Source: Henricia sp. BOLD:AAB3569
Taxonomy: Eukaryota; Echinodermata; Asteroidea; Spinulosida; Echinasteridae
NCBI GenBank assembly: GCA_037783545.1
Contig: JBBELK010000482.1
Location: 1,302,001 to 1,366,000, forward strand
DNA length: 64,000 bases
Direction of reading: 5' to 3'
Positions 45,101 to 51,829 of the stretch are shown in pieces. The first letter of the stretch is position 1; every line of letters starts with the position of its first letter. Both the position numbers and the translations under genes were made by a program. The notes under the pieces were generated by a model. It searched no databases. It worked only from the letters and a program-made list of their open reading frames with translations, and was not told the origin of the DNA.

Positions 45101-46526
45101 TGAGCAGGAGAACTGAGCGAATCGTTTGTGACAAAGGCGTGAGGCTCTCGCGTAGTTGCAACGACTGGTAAAGCGTATAACCCGTCTTTTTACCGTTTTT
45201 GTTATTTTTGCATTTCTTTAGTAAATTACGGGATATTTTGATGATATATTTTTCGCATCGACCATCAAAAAAGTATTGTCAATGCTGCTACATCACTAAA
45301 TCATGTAAACAGTAGGAAGGTGTGTACCTTTAAATGGAAACACTTCATGTACGAGAGATGAAATTATTTTCAGTAAAAACTTTTTGATCTTGCACCTCAG
45401 GTGCAACACAAGCTGCTCAGCACGCTCTGACCACCACTTCACACACCTGAAGTGACCATTCAATTTTACTTTTTAAATTCTCCGGGCCCACACGTGCATG
45501 AGACGCGAGTTAACAAATTAAACCATCACTTGATGCACATGAGGAACAGTGGTTTGATCTACTTGAGCTACTTGGGGTGCTAGTCACTAACACATCAGGT
45601 ACCTCATCCATAAGCAGTTATCTGCCTCATGTGTTCATGATTTTGGGACAAAAATGTGCTAGTGAAATGTTTACAGTGTATTGCCTGGGTTATCAAACAA
45701 TTTAACCCAGAGACTACCCAGGTCAAAAATTGCATTCCAATGTCAAACTTACAATTGGCCTTTTTGAAGTATGGTGGACACATTAGAAGGGGGCAATTTT
45801 TTTGGATATGAATTTAAAGTAAATGCAAAACAAGTGCATTTTTAACTTTGCATAAACACTTATTTATTCTATTTGTAATTATGTCTCCGTTATATAATTC
45901 CAACAGGCAAATCAGGTTTTTAACCGAGCGTCGTGCTATTTCATAGACATCGTTAACGGTAAGCAATTGAAAACATGCCATAACTGCAGAGCCAAATTTT
46001 GCATAAGACAGTGACGCAACAATAGCAGTCTCCAAGTGAGTGCATGCTTAACCACGTCGCAACCATGAAGTAGCGCTTAACTCGTCTGCTACAGTAAGCA
46101 CGCCGTTACTGCTTGTGCTGCGCTATGAAATTGCCCTAGCTGGTCAGCAGGTCGGTTAACCCATCAAGCGTTGGGTAATTAACAGCAGCTGAAAAACAAT
46201 TTCCCCATTTAAACGCGAAAAAGATTGAACTGGGATAGCATGATATTCCACACGCAAAACAGACCTACTGCGATTGCCACATACATGTAGTGGAAAAGGA
46301 TGGCTTTTGTACCCATGCATACAAAACGACAATTAGGAATACCAATTCTGTTATGGGATTTAACTTTGTTTTCCATCAGCATTAAATGTTGTACTTACTG
46401 ATTGAGTGCCAGAGCAACAGCCCAAATCGCATCATAGGCCAGTGGTGCCTCAGGGTAGCCAGACACTTCGGTGGGGTTGGACCTGTTGAGTCTTTCTTGA
46501 AATCGGGCTTCGAACACGTCTGATGT
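18641..46526 (-). CDS. GABBR1: Metabotropic GABA-B receptor subunit 1-like, 3' part (12 exons, 570 residues)
   Basis: Class C G-protein-coupled receptor subunit: binds GABA in an extracellular Venus-flytrap domain and, with subunit 2, signals through Gi/o. Exons (minus): 46526-46399, 44025-43908, 39762-39699, 38793-38716, 29812-29659, 28420-28288, 26492-26349, 25042-24844, 22003-21876, 20967-20839, 20422-20285, 18940-18641; 1713 bases, every junction in phase with [69 protein letters not shown] and [12 protein letters not shown] fit subunit 1 better than subunit 2. There are seven helices and then a short charged coiled coil ([20 protein letters not shown]). The Ser/Thr-rich tail contains RRSR, an RXR-type motif like the ER-retention signal of mammalian GABBR1. 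The lobe-1 exons and signal peptide were not found up to 64000. Confidence 0.94.
19488..20073. mobile_element. 585-bp MITE with GGGTAATTCC ends, containing a nested element
   Basis: The left GGGTAATTCCTAAAATTAGG and right CTAATTTTGGGAATTACCC ends mirror each other, followed inward by GGTCCAAAA/TTTTGGACC. A related fragment lies at 58441-58490. It contains a smaller insertion at 19613-19746. Confidence 0.83.
19613..19746. mobile_element. 134-bp MITE, CAGGGATGTGATT ends, 6-bp target duplication
   Basis: The ends CAGGGATGTGATT and AATCACATCCCTG mirror each other; exact TTATAG duplicates lie at 19607-19612 and 19747-19752. The interior (GCGAGCGCACAGCGTGAAGC) is shared with about 32120-32160. Confidence 0.85.
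20285..20422 (-). CDS. GABBR1: GABBR1-like exon: post-TM7 segment and coiled-coil start
   Basis: [18 protein letters not shown] then [20 protein letters not shown]; acceptor AACAG, donor GAG|GTAAGG. 46 codons, phase 0/0. Confidence 0.9.
20700..20790 (-). mobile_element. SINE family C, tRNA-like head only
   Basis: On the minus strand GTAGTACTTTACTTGC...CACCTCTGTGG...GGGTTCGAATCC resembles the heads at 32462 and 34683. Confidence 0.6.
20839..20967 (-). CDS. GABBR1: GABBR1-like exon: TM6 end and TM7
   Basis: [20 protein letters not shown] then [20 protein letters not shown] and APK. SQQDA and the TM7 pattern are hallmarks of GABA-B receptors. 43 codons. Confidence 0.95.
21120..21475. mobile_element. 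SINE family D, minus copy plus an opposed fragment
   Basis: A minus-strand tRNA-like head (box B region CCGGGATTAGAACCGCGGAC on +) with the tail CTGGATGCAGTGAAAAGCAA on +. At 21383-21470 a partial copy in the opposite orientation makes an inverted pair. Other copies: 51830-52140 and 55835-55950. Confidence 0.75.
21876..22003 (-). CDS. GABBR1: GABBR1-like exon: TM5 and start of TM6
   Basis: [20 protein letters not shown], then [20 protein letters not shown] and VS; acceptor CTACAG, donor TCG|GTGAG. Confidence 0.95.
22118..22481. mobile_element. 364-bp MITE with CTAAAGG ends rich in CCAAC/GTTGG
   Basis: CTAAAGGCCTGTCTACACGA and its mirror (TCGTGTAGACAGACCTTTAG), followed by TGTTGGCCAACA palindromes. 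No clear target duplication. It lies in GABBR1 intron TM4-TM5. Confidence 0.82.
22655..23112. mobile_element. TTAA MITE with internal CGCCCCAAAACCACTTCG minirepeats, copy 1
   Basis: TTAA flanks an element starting AGGCAGTATACGTCATTGGT and ending ACCAATCATGTATACTATCT. The middle has about five tandem variants of TTCGCCCCAAAACCACTTCG and one inverted. Copy 2: 41067-41568. Confidence 0.82.
23113..24245. other. Intron with G-rich tracts
   Basis: Poly-G at about 23240-23257 and G/A-rich 23300-23350. About 23885-24030 is an inverted relative of 15620-15745. No exon seen. Confidence 0.55.
24250..24551. mobile_element. TTAA MITE (AGGAGCG family), copy 4, right end missing
   Basis: Left end AGGAGCGTGTTCAGATTTTG. 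The body is inverted relative to copies 1-3 and stops at a hairpin element beginning at 24557, which probably displaced the right end. Confidence 0.78.
24557..24787. mobile_element. 231-bp element with perfect 17-bp inverted ends
   Basis: TGCACCTATCAATTGTT and its exact mirror AACAATTGATAGGTGCA bound a C/G-rich interior. It abuts, and probably inserted into, the AGGAGCG MITE. Confidence 0.8.
24844..25042 (-). CDS. GABBR1: GABBR1-like exon: TM4 and extracellular loop 2
   Basis: [33 protein letters not shown], and then an acidic loop to [18 protein letters not shown]. The Cys in LEHC is the conserved loop-2 cysteine that pairs with TM3. Confidence 0.95.
25102..25232. mobile_element. TTAA hairpin MITE (GGCACAGGCTCGTCAGCAAT), copy 1
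   Basis: Exact TTAA on both sides. Arms of about 58 bp pair nearly perfectly from AGGCACAGG... through AATACGCAGCTCCA. Other copies: 42691-42823, 46586-46712, half copy 39841-39905. It lies 60 bases 5' of the TM4 exon in transcript sense. Confidence 0.88.
25611..26255 (-). mobile_element. SINE family A, minus copy, interrupted
   Basis: Both halves (25611-25715 tail, 26080-26255 head with GAGCGGTCTAGTGGATCGTA on minus) match the intact copies at 1465 and 54038. A 358-bp element sits between. Confidence 0.85.
25716..26073. mobile_element. 358-bp MITE, CAGGGATGCCAGT ends, 6-bp target duplication
   Basis: CAGGGATGCCAGT and a near-mirror ACTGGCATCCCTG; duplicated AACATT at 25710-25715 and 26074-26079. 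The uninterrupted SINE copies supply the empty site. Confidence 0.86.
26349..26492 (-). CDS. GABBR1: GABBR1-like exon: TM3 and intracellular loop 2
   Basis: [33 protein letters not shown], then the basic [10 protein letters not shown]. 48 codons, phase 0/0, acceptor CTTCAG. Confidence 0.95.
26580..26860. repeat. MITE fragment with ATCTATGTGGCTGAAATTTC core
   Basis: Shares its core and TTATCAACATTATTCTTTAG with about 8220-8320, and more distantly with 52785-52830 and 60230-60290. Confidence 0.65.
26861..28200. other. Intron between TM2 and TM3 exons
   Basis: Contains a 35-base G run (27123-27157), a hairpin at 27711-27786, a small AATTGAACAAGTG/CACTTGTTCAATT repeat near 28020-28050, and a CGCCCCGGGGCGAG repeat at 28080-28180 related to 43600-43830. 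No exon recognised. Confidence 0.55.
27123..27157 (+). repeat. Uninterrupted G35 run
   Basis: Thirty-five consecutive G residues on the plus strand (C on the transcribed-sense strand) within a GABBR1 intron. G-quadruplex-prone and a likely sequencing or assembly weak spot. Confidence 0.9.
28288..28420 (-). CDS. GABBR1: GABBR1-like exon: TM2 region
   Basis: [20 protein letters not shown] then [11 protein letters not shown] and HFPMVCS. SQP-x-x-NNLTA-x-GC is the class signature at TM2. Donor AGT|GTGAGT. Confidence 0.95.
28503..28977. mobile_element. AGTTGC-palindrome element, copy B
   Basis: Ends AGCCTAGCGTACATCGAC and GTCGATGTATGCTAGGCT, with TTA directly outside both. Internal palindromes as in copy A; no LINE fragment. 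Confidence 0.86.
29225..29335 (-). mobile_element. tRNA-derived SINE head, family G
   Basis: On minus: TGGTGGTCGAGTTTTAAAAA...AGGTCGTGGGTTCGAGTCCC. A similar head on the plus strand is at 38995-39070 (GGTGGTCAGATGGTTAGGAT). Confidence 0.65.
29659..29812 (-). CDS. GABBR1: GABBR1-like exon: TM1
   Basis: [20 protein letters not shown] then [20 protein letters not shown] and [11 protein letters not shown]. Acceptor CCCAG, donor GG|GTAAGG. Confidence 0.94.
29839..30293. mobile_element. MITE with GTTTACACTCGA ends and central hairpin, copy 1
   Basis: Left TGTTTACACTCGAATCGG and right CGAATCGAGTGTAAACGGGC mirror each other. The centre (30139-30200) is a 31-bp-arm hairpin with no loop, pairing AAAGGTGACTTGAAAAAGGC with its mirror at one mismatch. 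Copy 2: about 59020-59254. Confidence 0.8.
30300..31040. other. Intron sequence, nothing recognised
   Basis: Part of the 8.9-kb intron before the TM1 exon. No exon or repeat recognised. Confidence 0.45.
31043..31199. mobile_element. 155-bp palindromic MITE, copy 2
   Basis: AAGCGAGCCTCCCACTGTGC and its mirror near 31180-31199; matches 9824-9977. Confidence 0.82.
32047..32292. mobile_element. CAGGG-ended element related to 19613-19746
   Basis: Starts CAGGGCCTGATCTAGGATT and ends CTCCCCCCTG, with CCTTA on both sides. It shares GGCGAGCGCGTAGCACGAAG with the interior of the element at 19613. Confidence 0.6.
32462..32755 (+). mobile_element. tRNA-derived SINE, family C, copy 1
   Basis: Head GGTTGGTGTAATGGTACTTT with B box GGTTCGAATCCC, body TACAGAATTGTGTAGGGGTT, tail GAGGAATCCTTGGTTTCAGT plus ACTAATAAATAAC. 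The tail is the same as that of family B. Confidence 0.83.
33252..33730. mobile_element. MITE with ATTCGTCGGCC ends and ACGAAGTGGCG motifs
   Basis: ATTCGTCGGCCTTTTTACGA / TTCGTGAAAAGGCTGACGAA inverted ends. Several inverted copies of CACTTCGTGAAAA inside. Confidence 0.75.
34228..34266 (+). repeat. Poly-G tract
   Basis: A near-continuous run of G broken by single A residues after about 34250. Same concerns as the G35 run. Confidence 0.85.
34683..34862 (+). mobile_element. SINE family C, copy 2
   Basis: Head GGAGTAGTGGTATTTTCTCC, B box GGTTCGACTCCC, body TACAGAATTGTGTAGGGGTT. Tail truncated. Confidence 0.8.
35495..36122 (+). repeat. Satellite of tRNA 5' halves, 8 units of about 75-79 bp
   Basis: Each unit is GAGTATACCACTGTGCCTCA + TAGCTCAGATGGTAGAGCAT + CTGCCTGGTGTGTCAGAGGT + CTTGGGGGAAACCTGAG. 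It has the A box and anticodon half but no T-arm. Only the eighth unit ends with the box-B part (GGTCTCGGGTCTGAATCCCG). The linker is the same as before the solo unit at 10476. Confidence 0.88.
36125..36925. other. Spacer between the two tRNA-half arrays
   Basis: No exon recognised. GTGCAAAACCGAGAGAAAAA near its end also precedes the unit at 10476 (GCAAAACCAAGAGAAAAATT), so arrays and solo units share flanking sequence. Confidence 0.55.
36930..37650 (+). repeat. Satellite of tRNA 5' halves, 9 units, mostly 78 bp
   Basis: Same unit as 35495-36122. Units alternate between GTGTATCAGATGTCCTGGGG and GTGTATCAGAGGTCTTGGGG types. Again only the last unit has a T-arm (GTCTCTGGTTCAAATCCCGG). Because 78 is a multiple of three, a 172-residue frame stays open by chance (37125-37643). 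Confidence 0.88.
37651..38710. other. Intron sequence, nothing recognised
   Basis: A/T rich with no exon until 38716. Confidence 0.45.
38716..38793 (-). CDS. GABBR1: GABBR1-like exon: juxtamembrane part of ligand domain
   Basis: [20 protein letters not shown] then PVKWPG. YYDS and the W-x-x-x-KW-x-G end match GABBR1. 78 bases, phase 1/1; the intron that follows is about 8.9 kb. Confidence 0.92.
38995..39090 (+). mobile_element. tRNA-derived SINE head, family G
   Basis: TTCGGTGGTCAGATGGTTAG and B-box-like AGTTCGAATTCC, followed by CACAAGTTTTTTAGCTTGTG and later an (AAAT)n run near 39150. Confidence 0.65.
39091..39695. other. A/T-rich intron
   Basis: AATCAAAATGTCATTTTCTC occurs twice (39239 and 39366), a direct repeat of about 127 bases spacing. 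No exon. Confidence 0.55.
39699..39762 (-). CDS. GABBR1: GABBR1-like exon: ligand-domain strand
   Basis: [20 protein letters not shown] then I; acceptor TTCCAG, donor ATTG|GTATG. It corresponds to the G-x-V-x-F-x-x-x-G-x-R segment of the family. Confidence 0.9.
39841..39905. mobile_element. Half copy of the TTAA hairpin MITE
   Basis: After TTAA, AGACGCAGACTCGTCAATAC...AATTCGTGCCACGAATTTC...GCGCTCCATACCTTGCC matches one arm. The second arm is missing. It starts 78 bases 5' (transcript sense) of the exon at 39762. Confidence 0.65.
39910..41060. other. Intron sequence, nothing recognised
   Basis: No exon, RNA gene or repeat identified. Confidence 0.4.
41067..41568. mobile_element. TTAA MITE with CGCCCCAAAACCACTTCG minirepeats, copy 2
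   Basis: Ends AGGCAGTATACATGATTGGT and AACAGTTTACCAATCATGTG; the central minirepeat array has more units than copy 1 (22655-23112). Confidence 0.82.
41570..42130. other. Intron sequence, nothing recognised
   Basis: Includes a CCCCCT-rich patch near 41885-41915. No exon. Confidence 0.45.
42136..42540. mobile_element. AGTTGC-palindrome element, copy C
   Basis: Ends AGCCTAGCATACATCGACC and GTCGATGTACGCTAGGT. TAA outside the left end and TTA outside the right. Same orientation as copy A. Confidence 0.85.
42691..42823. mobile_element. TTAA hairpin MITE, copy 2
   Basis: TTAA both sides; AGGCACAGGATCGTCAGCAA and mirrored end GCTGACGAGCCTG. Its central CCATAGCAAAGGCATGG is flipped relative to copy 1. 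Confidence 0.86.
43290..43475 (-). mobile_element. tRNA-derived SINE, family F
   Basis: On minus: GTTATGGCCGAGCGGTCTAG head, B box GGTTCGATTCCT, CCTTGAGCAAGGCACTCAAC, tail AATAAATAAATAAA. Confidence 0.8.
43908..44025 (-). CDS. GABBR1: GABBR1-like exon: ligand-domain lobe 2 helix
   Basis: [39 protein letters not shown]; acceptor CCCAG, donor TCC|GTAAG. NYSYSN and the FPGLSG junction fit the family. Confidence 0.92.
44211..45678. mobile_element. CACTGTAAA-ended element, TA-flanked, containing a nested TTAA MITE
   Basis: CACTGTAAA... and ...TTTACAGTG with TA outside each. Matching subterminal CACCTGAAGTG motifs on both sides. The interior is mostly the younger element at 44402-45329. Confidence 0.65.
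44402..45329. mobile_element. TTAA MITE with AGGAACACACC ends
   Basis: TTAA flanks; left AGGAACACACCTTC and right GAAGGTGTGTACCT. It contains two internal hairpins: CACGTGACTTTTCGGAACCA with exact mirror (about 44554-44598) and GTCAACTCGGTCCCAAGTC with mirror (44886-44949). Confidence 0.8.
46399..46526 (-). CDS. GABBR1: GABBR1-like exon: first coding exon visible here
   Basis: [54 protein letters not shown] is strongly GABBR1-type. Phase 0 start, so an exon upstream ends on a full codon; it was not recognised before 64000. Confidence 0.94.
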
Positions 46527-46585
46527 CTGTAAAATGGAATAACACATTCATTAGGTGTTTTAAATTCAGACAATCGTTACTTTAA

Positions 46586-46712
46586 AGGCACAGGCTCGTC
46601 AGCAATGCGCGCGAAATATGCAGCTCCATGCCTTTGCTGTGGAGCTGCTTATTTCGTGGCACAAATTTGGCGTGCGCGCATTGCTAACGAGCCTGTGCCT
46701 GTGCCTGTGCCT
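46586..46712. mobile_element. TTAA hairpin MITE, copy 3
   Basis: TTAA both sides; right end carries three tandem GTGCCT. It begins 59 bases 5' (transcript sense) of the acceptor of the first visible GABBR1 exon. Confidence 0.86.
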
Positions 46713-46802
46713 TTAAGTTATAAGCAATACTTATTCATGAGTAAGATTGTAAGTACATGTAGTGACTGAAAATGATGTACATGTATATTCACTCAGTGTG
46801 AA

Positions 46803-46960
46803 GGCCCCAAGTCAAGTCAAGTTGCCTTCGAGTCCCAAGTCAAGTCAAGTTAATTGCCTTCGAGTTCCAAGTCAAGTCAAGTCAAACTGCCTTCAAGTCC
46901 CAAGTCAAGTCAAGTCAAGTCAAGTCAAGTCAAGTCAAGTCAAGTCAAACTGCCTTCGAG
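46803..46960 (+). repeat. AAGTC minisatellite, part 1
   Basis: Arrays of CAAGT / AAGTC pentamers with spacer CTGCCTTCGAGTCCC. Continues after a SINE tail at 47213. Confidence 0.9.
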
Positions 46961-46964
46961 CAAG

Positions 46965-47212
46965 GCACTTAATCACACTTGTTCCGTCCTTCGGAAGGGA
47001 TGTAAAGCCGTTGGTCCAGTGTGTTAGGTAACGCACTTTAAAGATCCCAGAGCATTCCTTCATGAAGAGCAAGGGGATTCCCCGGTGTCTCTGGCCATTT
47101 CTAATTCTAATTCTTCATGGGTTTCCTCACGCTTGCGAGTGACAGTGCATTGAGCACTATTGAGGAATCCTTGGTATGAATACCAGAAAGAAATAATAAT
47201 AATAATAAAAAG
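46965..47212 (+). mobile_element. SINE family B body and tail inside the minisatellite
   Basis: CGAGCAAGGCACTTAATCAC to GAGGAATCCTTGGTATGAAT and an AATAATAAT tail. It lacks the tRNA head, and splits the AAGTC minisatellite. Confidence 0.82.
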
Positions 47213-47815
47213 TCAAGTCAAACTGCATTCGAGTCCCAATTGAGTCAAGTCAAGTCAGGTATATTGGTCAAGTCAAGTAGTCACGACAGTGAATTTGTTC
47301 AAGCCAATTTCAAAATGAGTCTAAACACAAACTCGCATTGATCATGTTGCTCTGGCCAAGGATTCTTTAGTGCTGAAATACAATTCGGTCCCCAAAATTC
47401 ATAAAAGATATATTTTATTTTTGGCAGACCCAAGTCAAAAAGTCTGAGTCAAGCCAAGTCATTTGAGGTTCGAGTCTCAAGTCAAGTCAAGTCAAGTCAT
47501 TTGAGATTGGAGTCTCAATTAAGTCAAGTCATTTGAGATTGTTGTCTCAAGTCAAGTCAAGTCATGTCATTTGAGGTTCGAGTCTCAAGTCAAGTCATTT
47601 GAGATTGGAGTCTCAAGTCAAGTCAAGTCATTTGAGGTTCGATTCTCAAGTCAAGTCAAGTCATTTGAGGTTCGAGTCTCAAGTCAAGCCAAGTCATTTG
47701 AGGTTCGAGTCTCAAGTCAAGCCAAGTCATTTGAGGTTCGAGTCTCAAGTCAAGACAAGTCAGTGAAAATCGGGAATCGAGTCGACTCGAGTCTCGAGTC
47801 CGAGTCATTACAACC
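47213..47815 (+). repeat. AAGTC minisatellite, part 2, with higher-order unit
   Basis: A unit of about 30-38 bases (TCATTTGAGGTTCGAGTCTC + AAGTCAAGTCAAG) repeats about ten times at 47460-47770. The 103-residue frame 47571-47882 is a by-product. Confidence 0.9.
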
Positions 47816-49530
47816 CCGTCTCCAAGCTGCTTTTTCTCAAAGCAATGCCTGTAAAATTTACTTCCAAAAAGTATCAGTGTGAATCTTTCTTGGTATTGCA
47901 TAGATGTACGACTCAGCAAAGTAACAAATGCAATGTTTCGAGTTGTGCCTCATCATCACAAATTAAACAACTACATATGACAGCCACAAAATTTAAAGTA
48001 GTCCCTCCATGGGGAGTTAATAATGTATGAAAGAAAAAACCTGTGGGGCAGCCAACAAGGATATTAACTTCATTGACATGAACTTTCACGTCATTCCAAT
48101 GTTACTGATGCATCTTGAAAACTCCCAGGGAGCACATTTTGTTTTAACAGGGAACAATTTGGTTGGTTTAATACTGTGTAATGTACAATGTAACAAACAA
48201 AAGGTCAATGTTTGCTACAGTAAAAGTTGGGTCCTGCTGGGCAGAAGGTTACAAGAAGGTCATGAATTGCAATTTGATGATGACTAAACAAAATTTGAAA
48301 ATCAACCATAACCAATACTAGAGCTAAATTTACAGCAGGAAATTTTTCAGAAATCTTTAAGCCCGGCGCAAACTGGAGGAAAAAAACATGAAACAAATCC
48401 GTTTACCACCCCCAGGCTACCTCCCCCGTTTCGCATTTCAGTGTATCCCGCAAACGGAAAACAGAAATGACACACAATGAAACAAAAATGCCACCGAAAC
48501 GGATACGACAATAAAGCAGTACAATCACATGATGATCTTGATACCACGTGATCCGTAATATCATGGTAATATGATCGATGATTGGGCATCGCTAAGTCGT
48601 CGGTTCTCCATTATCGAAACAAGTACCGCAGAGGGTAGATCGAAACATCCGTTTCGATAAAAACATGTTTCGCGAAACAAGCACTGTTTGTTTCGCGAAA
48701 CGGTGTTTTCTGTCTTGGGGCAACGCAGACGAATGTCAACTTCACGACAAAAACGTTTTTGTTTCGTGTTTCGTGTTTTTGCCTCCCTTTACATGGCCCT
48801 GTAGTAAACAAAGCGCTTGCTAAAAGGACGTATCTTTGCAGACGGCCACGAAGGAAAAATCGCAATGGGAATACACAATCATTAAGGTCATGCACACTGA
48901 GGAATTTAACTAAATGTCGAAATGGGATTGTGGCTTAAATTTTTCTAAAATTTGAGCTGCCATGCTCAGATGCTCCACAGTGTCCACTTGCAGACTCGTG
49001 ACATATTGCTTGTTGTACACTGAAAGCGGTCTTGTCACCTGCGGCCATAAATTTTGCTTGGGTCAAATAGATCAAAGTTTCAGTGACCAAACTGTCCTCC
49101 CTGTAATTTCTCCAATCCTGGGGGAGGAGGGGGGTGGGGAGAGGAGAGATTGACTAGAGGGTCAATAGCTTTTGTCAAGGGATGCTCTTCCTGGAATCAG
49201 GGCAAAGATGTGTATTGCCATATATGGTCTATCTTTAGAGGGGAAAAATATTCCTGTAAGATGCTATCTGGGGTGGCCCAAGATATGGGCATTGGGGGGT
49301 AATTGTCACGTACTCGAACCACGGGCGTGTAAATTCATCCGGCTGGCAATAGGAATTCCCAGCACGTACGTTGCGCTAAATGTCTTTCAATCCGTGCATG
49401 CTCGCTCTACCGGATACTCAACACTAACACGCTGTACACAAATAAAAAATGTTCACGTATGTCTGCAGTGCATAGGCTGTGTGGATTAGTTTTCCCTTTT
49501 GGTGTTTCACTTGGAGACGCCATGAAACTT
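47816..49530. other. Upstream region or 5' intron of GABBR1, little recognised
   Basis: Around 48660-48700 GTTTCGCGAAACAAGCACTG forms a small hairpin with TGTTTGTTTCGCGAAAC. No receptor exon seen. Confidence 0.45.
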
Positions 49531-49531
49531 A

Positions 49532-50005
49532 AGCCTAGCGTACATCGACATTGCAACTGGAAGCAACTCAACTGATCAGTTGCTGTCGATGTGTGCGTAG
49601 CGCGCACATCGACAGAAACTGATTAGTTCTGCAACTAGCGGCAACTGGGAGCATCCAGCTATATTTCCAGAGCGCGCACATCGACACAGCAACTCGGTAA
49701 AGCGCAGAGTGCATTGCCCTTGCTGTTGATGTGCGCGCTCGTGATCAGATGCACGTGAGCAACTGACAGCAACTAGTTGCAAGTACGCGTACATCGACGC
49801 AACTGACCGCAACTGGGTACAACTACATGTAGTTGCCAGAAAGTAGAACATGAGCAACTCGCGGCAACTGGGATTTGTTCAGTTGCCGGTAGTTGCAAGT
49901 GTGCGTACATCGACCTTTTTGAGCAACTGATCAGTTGCTCCCAGTTGCCAGAAATACCAGTTGCCACTATTTGCTTCCAGTTACAAGGTCGGTGTACGCT
50001 AGGCT
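49532..50005. mobile_element. AGTTGC-palindrome element, copy D
   Basis: Ends AGCCTAGCGTACATCGACAT and GTGTACGCTAGGCT with TTA outside both. Same orientation as copy B. Confidence 0.86.
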
Positions 50006-50562
50006 TTAGAGTTGTAGTTTTACAAAGAAAATATTGTGTTGCGCCCCGTGCAAATTTTTACACGTGTACATGCGTGCATGCTACCGTACATAGTACGTAC
50101 ACACTACACAGTGGAAAGGATCAGGATCCAGAACCACAACAAGGGTTGCCATTGTATGTGGTCGTATTGCAGTCGCATACGGTTGCATAGCCATCGCATG
50201 TGGTCAAACTCTGGTCGTCGACCGGTAGTCGTATAGTACTCATATAGCAATCGGTGTGGTCTAATAACCATCTTCATGACTTTACTTTTCAACAAAAATC
50301 TTCGTCACAAAAATCATTGCATTTCTGTCTTTGTCTGTGGGTAGGGGCCGTTCGGGCTTTACGCATTTATCAGAAATTACTTTAATACAGCATGAAGCAT
50401 TACAAGCCCTCAATCTCTCTGACATGTACATGTACGTCCAAATTTCCGGAATTGCCCAATTATGCTATCTTTTTTTCATCTTGCCTTGTCCTACTATCAT
50501 TTAACTGTCTGAATAACTTTTGAGTTTGTGACTTTTTGTGTCGATGACGAGCACTCCATAAC

Positions 50563-51055
50563 TAAACTCCTCAAAAAAAGTTTGGAAAGTCAAGTTTGAC
50601 TGACGATTTCTCTCTTGTTGCAAAATAATTTTCCTTGAATTTTATATCATTGGAAAGCCCCGTTATTCCTCTTTACGATGATGTGTCATTTGTTATGATT
50701 AAGCAATTGGGGGATGTGCAGCACAGCTGAATACGGGGGCGGGTGTAAAGTGAAATGTCACAAAATGCATTGCTATTGTCAAAAAGTGCATTGACACATT
50801 CCCATCCTCCAAGCAAAAGGGGATTGCACTGCATGACAATAGCAGTGGATTTTGTGACATTTCACTTTCCACCCTCCCCTGTATTCCGCTATACTGCACA
50901 TCCCCCAATTAATTAATCATAACAAATGACACATCACTGTAAAGAGGAATAACAGGGCTTTCCAATGATACCAAATTCAAGAGAAATGATTTAGTAACAA
51001 GAGAGAGAAAACGTCAGTCAAACTTGACTTTCCGAACGTATTTTTGAGAAGTTTA
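50563..51055. mobile_element. 490-bp palindromic MITE, copy 3
   Basis: Same element as 2196-2684, including AAGCAATTGGGGGATGTGCA and mirrored right arm; TA on both sides. Confidence 0.88.
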
Positions 51056-51059
51056 TTTC

Positions 51060-51825
51060 AATTCAATTGATCAGTTTGCCAAGCTATCAATGTGTCAACT
51101 TAATGATGATGTTGATGTGAAATTTGTTGACCAAATTAATTCAATTTAGCCTAATACACCCTTTTGCAAACACAAAAATCTACTTAATTTGAACCCGATT
51201 GGGGTTACTAAGGGATCGGAACTGGGGCAACCTTTGCTACCGCAATCAGATTACTTGTGAGTGACCCGATTTGTGAATGGCTTGTGGCGACATGATATGG
51301 AAACTGACCAGTGACGGACTTGGAACAAATCTGTGCAAAATAGCATTGGTTTAGTCAGGACTAGATTATCTTAGACCAAGACATATGTGACCGGCTCCAG
51401 CAAAACCCAACACTTTTGGTATCAGCTTAGTGTGCATACAAAAAGGTATCTTTTAAAACATGTTTGAGGAAATTCTGATAATTCTTGGCGAAGTTATGAC
51501 CAATTAAAGTATGACAGATCAGAAAAAGTGAAATGGAGCTATTGCAAGTCTTTAAAGTTTGACAAACTAGTTGATTATTTAATGTTTTGTCAATAATATG
51601 AGGAATTTTGAGACAGTTTAAACAACAAAACAAATCTTGAATGTATCCCGATGTTGATTCTGCCAAATTTTCAAGTTGGTCCCATAGGCCATTTTTTAAG
51701 GTTGTGGGCCTATATCACGTAATGGGAAATGCCGAGAAGCGTCAGGTTTGCCAGAGTCGATCACATATTTCAATTCATGTACATATATTACTCTTTGATA
51801 TATTTGTATGAATGAGAGATTATCT
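51060..51825. other. Nothing recognised
   Basis: A/T-rich, no exon or repeat identified. Confidence 0.4.
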
Positions 51826-51829
51826 TTTA

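Noticed and set aside
18641-46526. Assignment as GABBR2
   Set aside because: [11 protein letters not shown], the TM3 start [14 protein letters not shown] and [10 protein letters not shown] fit GABBR1; the tail also lacks the long coiled coil and C-terminus of GABBR2.
47571-47882. 103-residue frame with SSQVKSFEVRV repeats
   Set aside because: Translation of the AAGTC minisatellite; the opposite strand is open as well (47656-47919).
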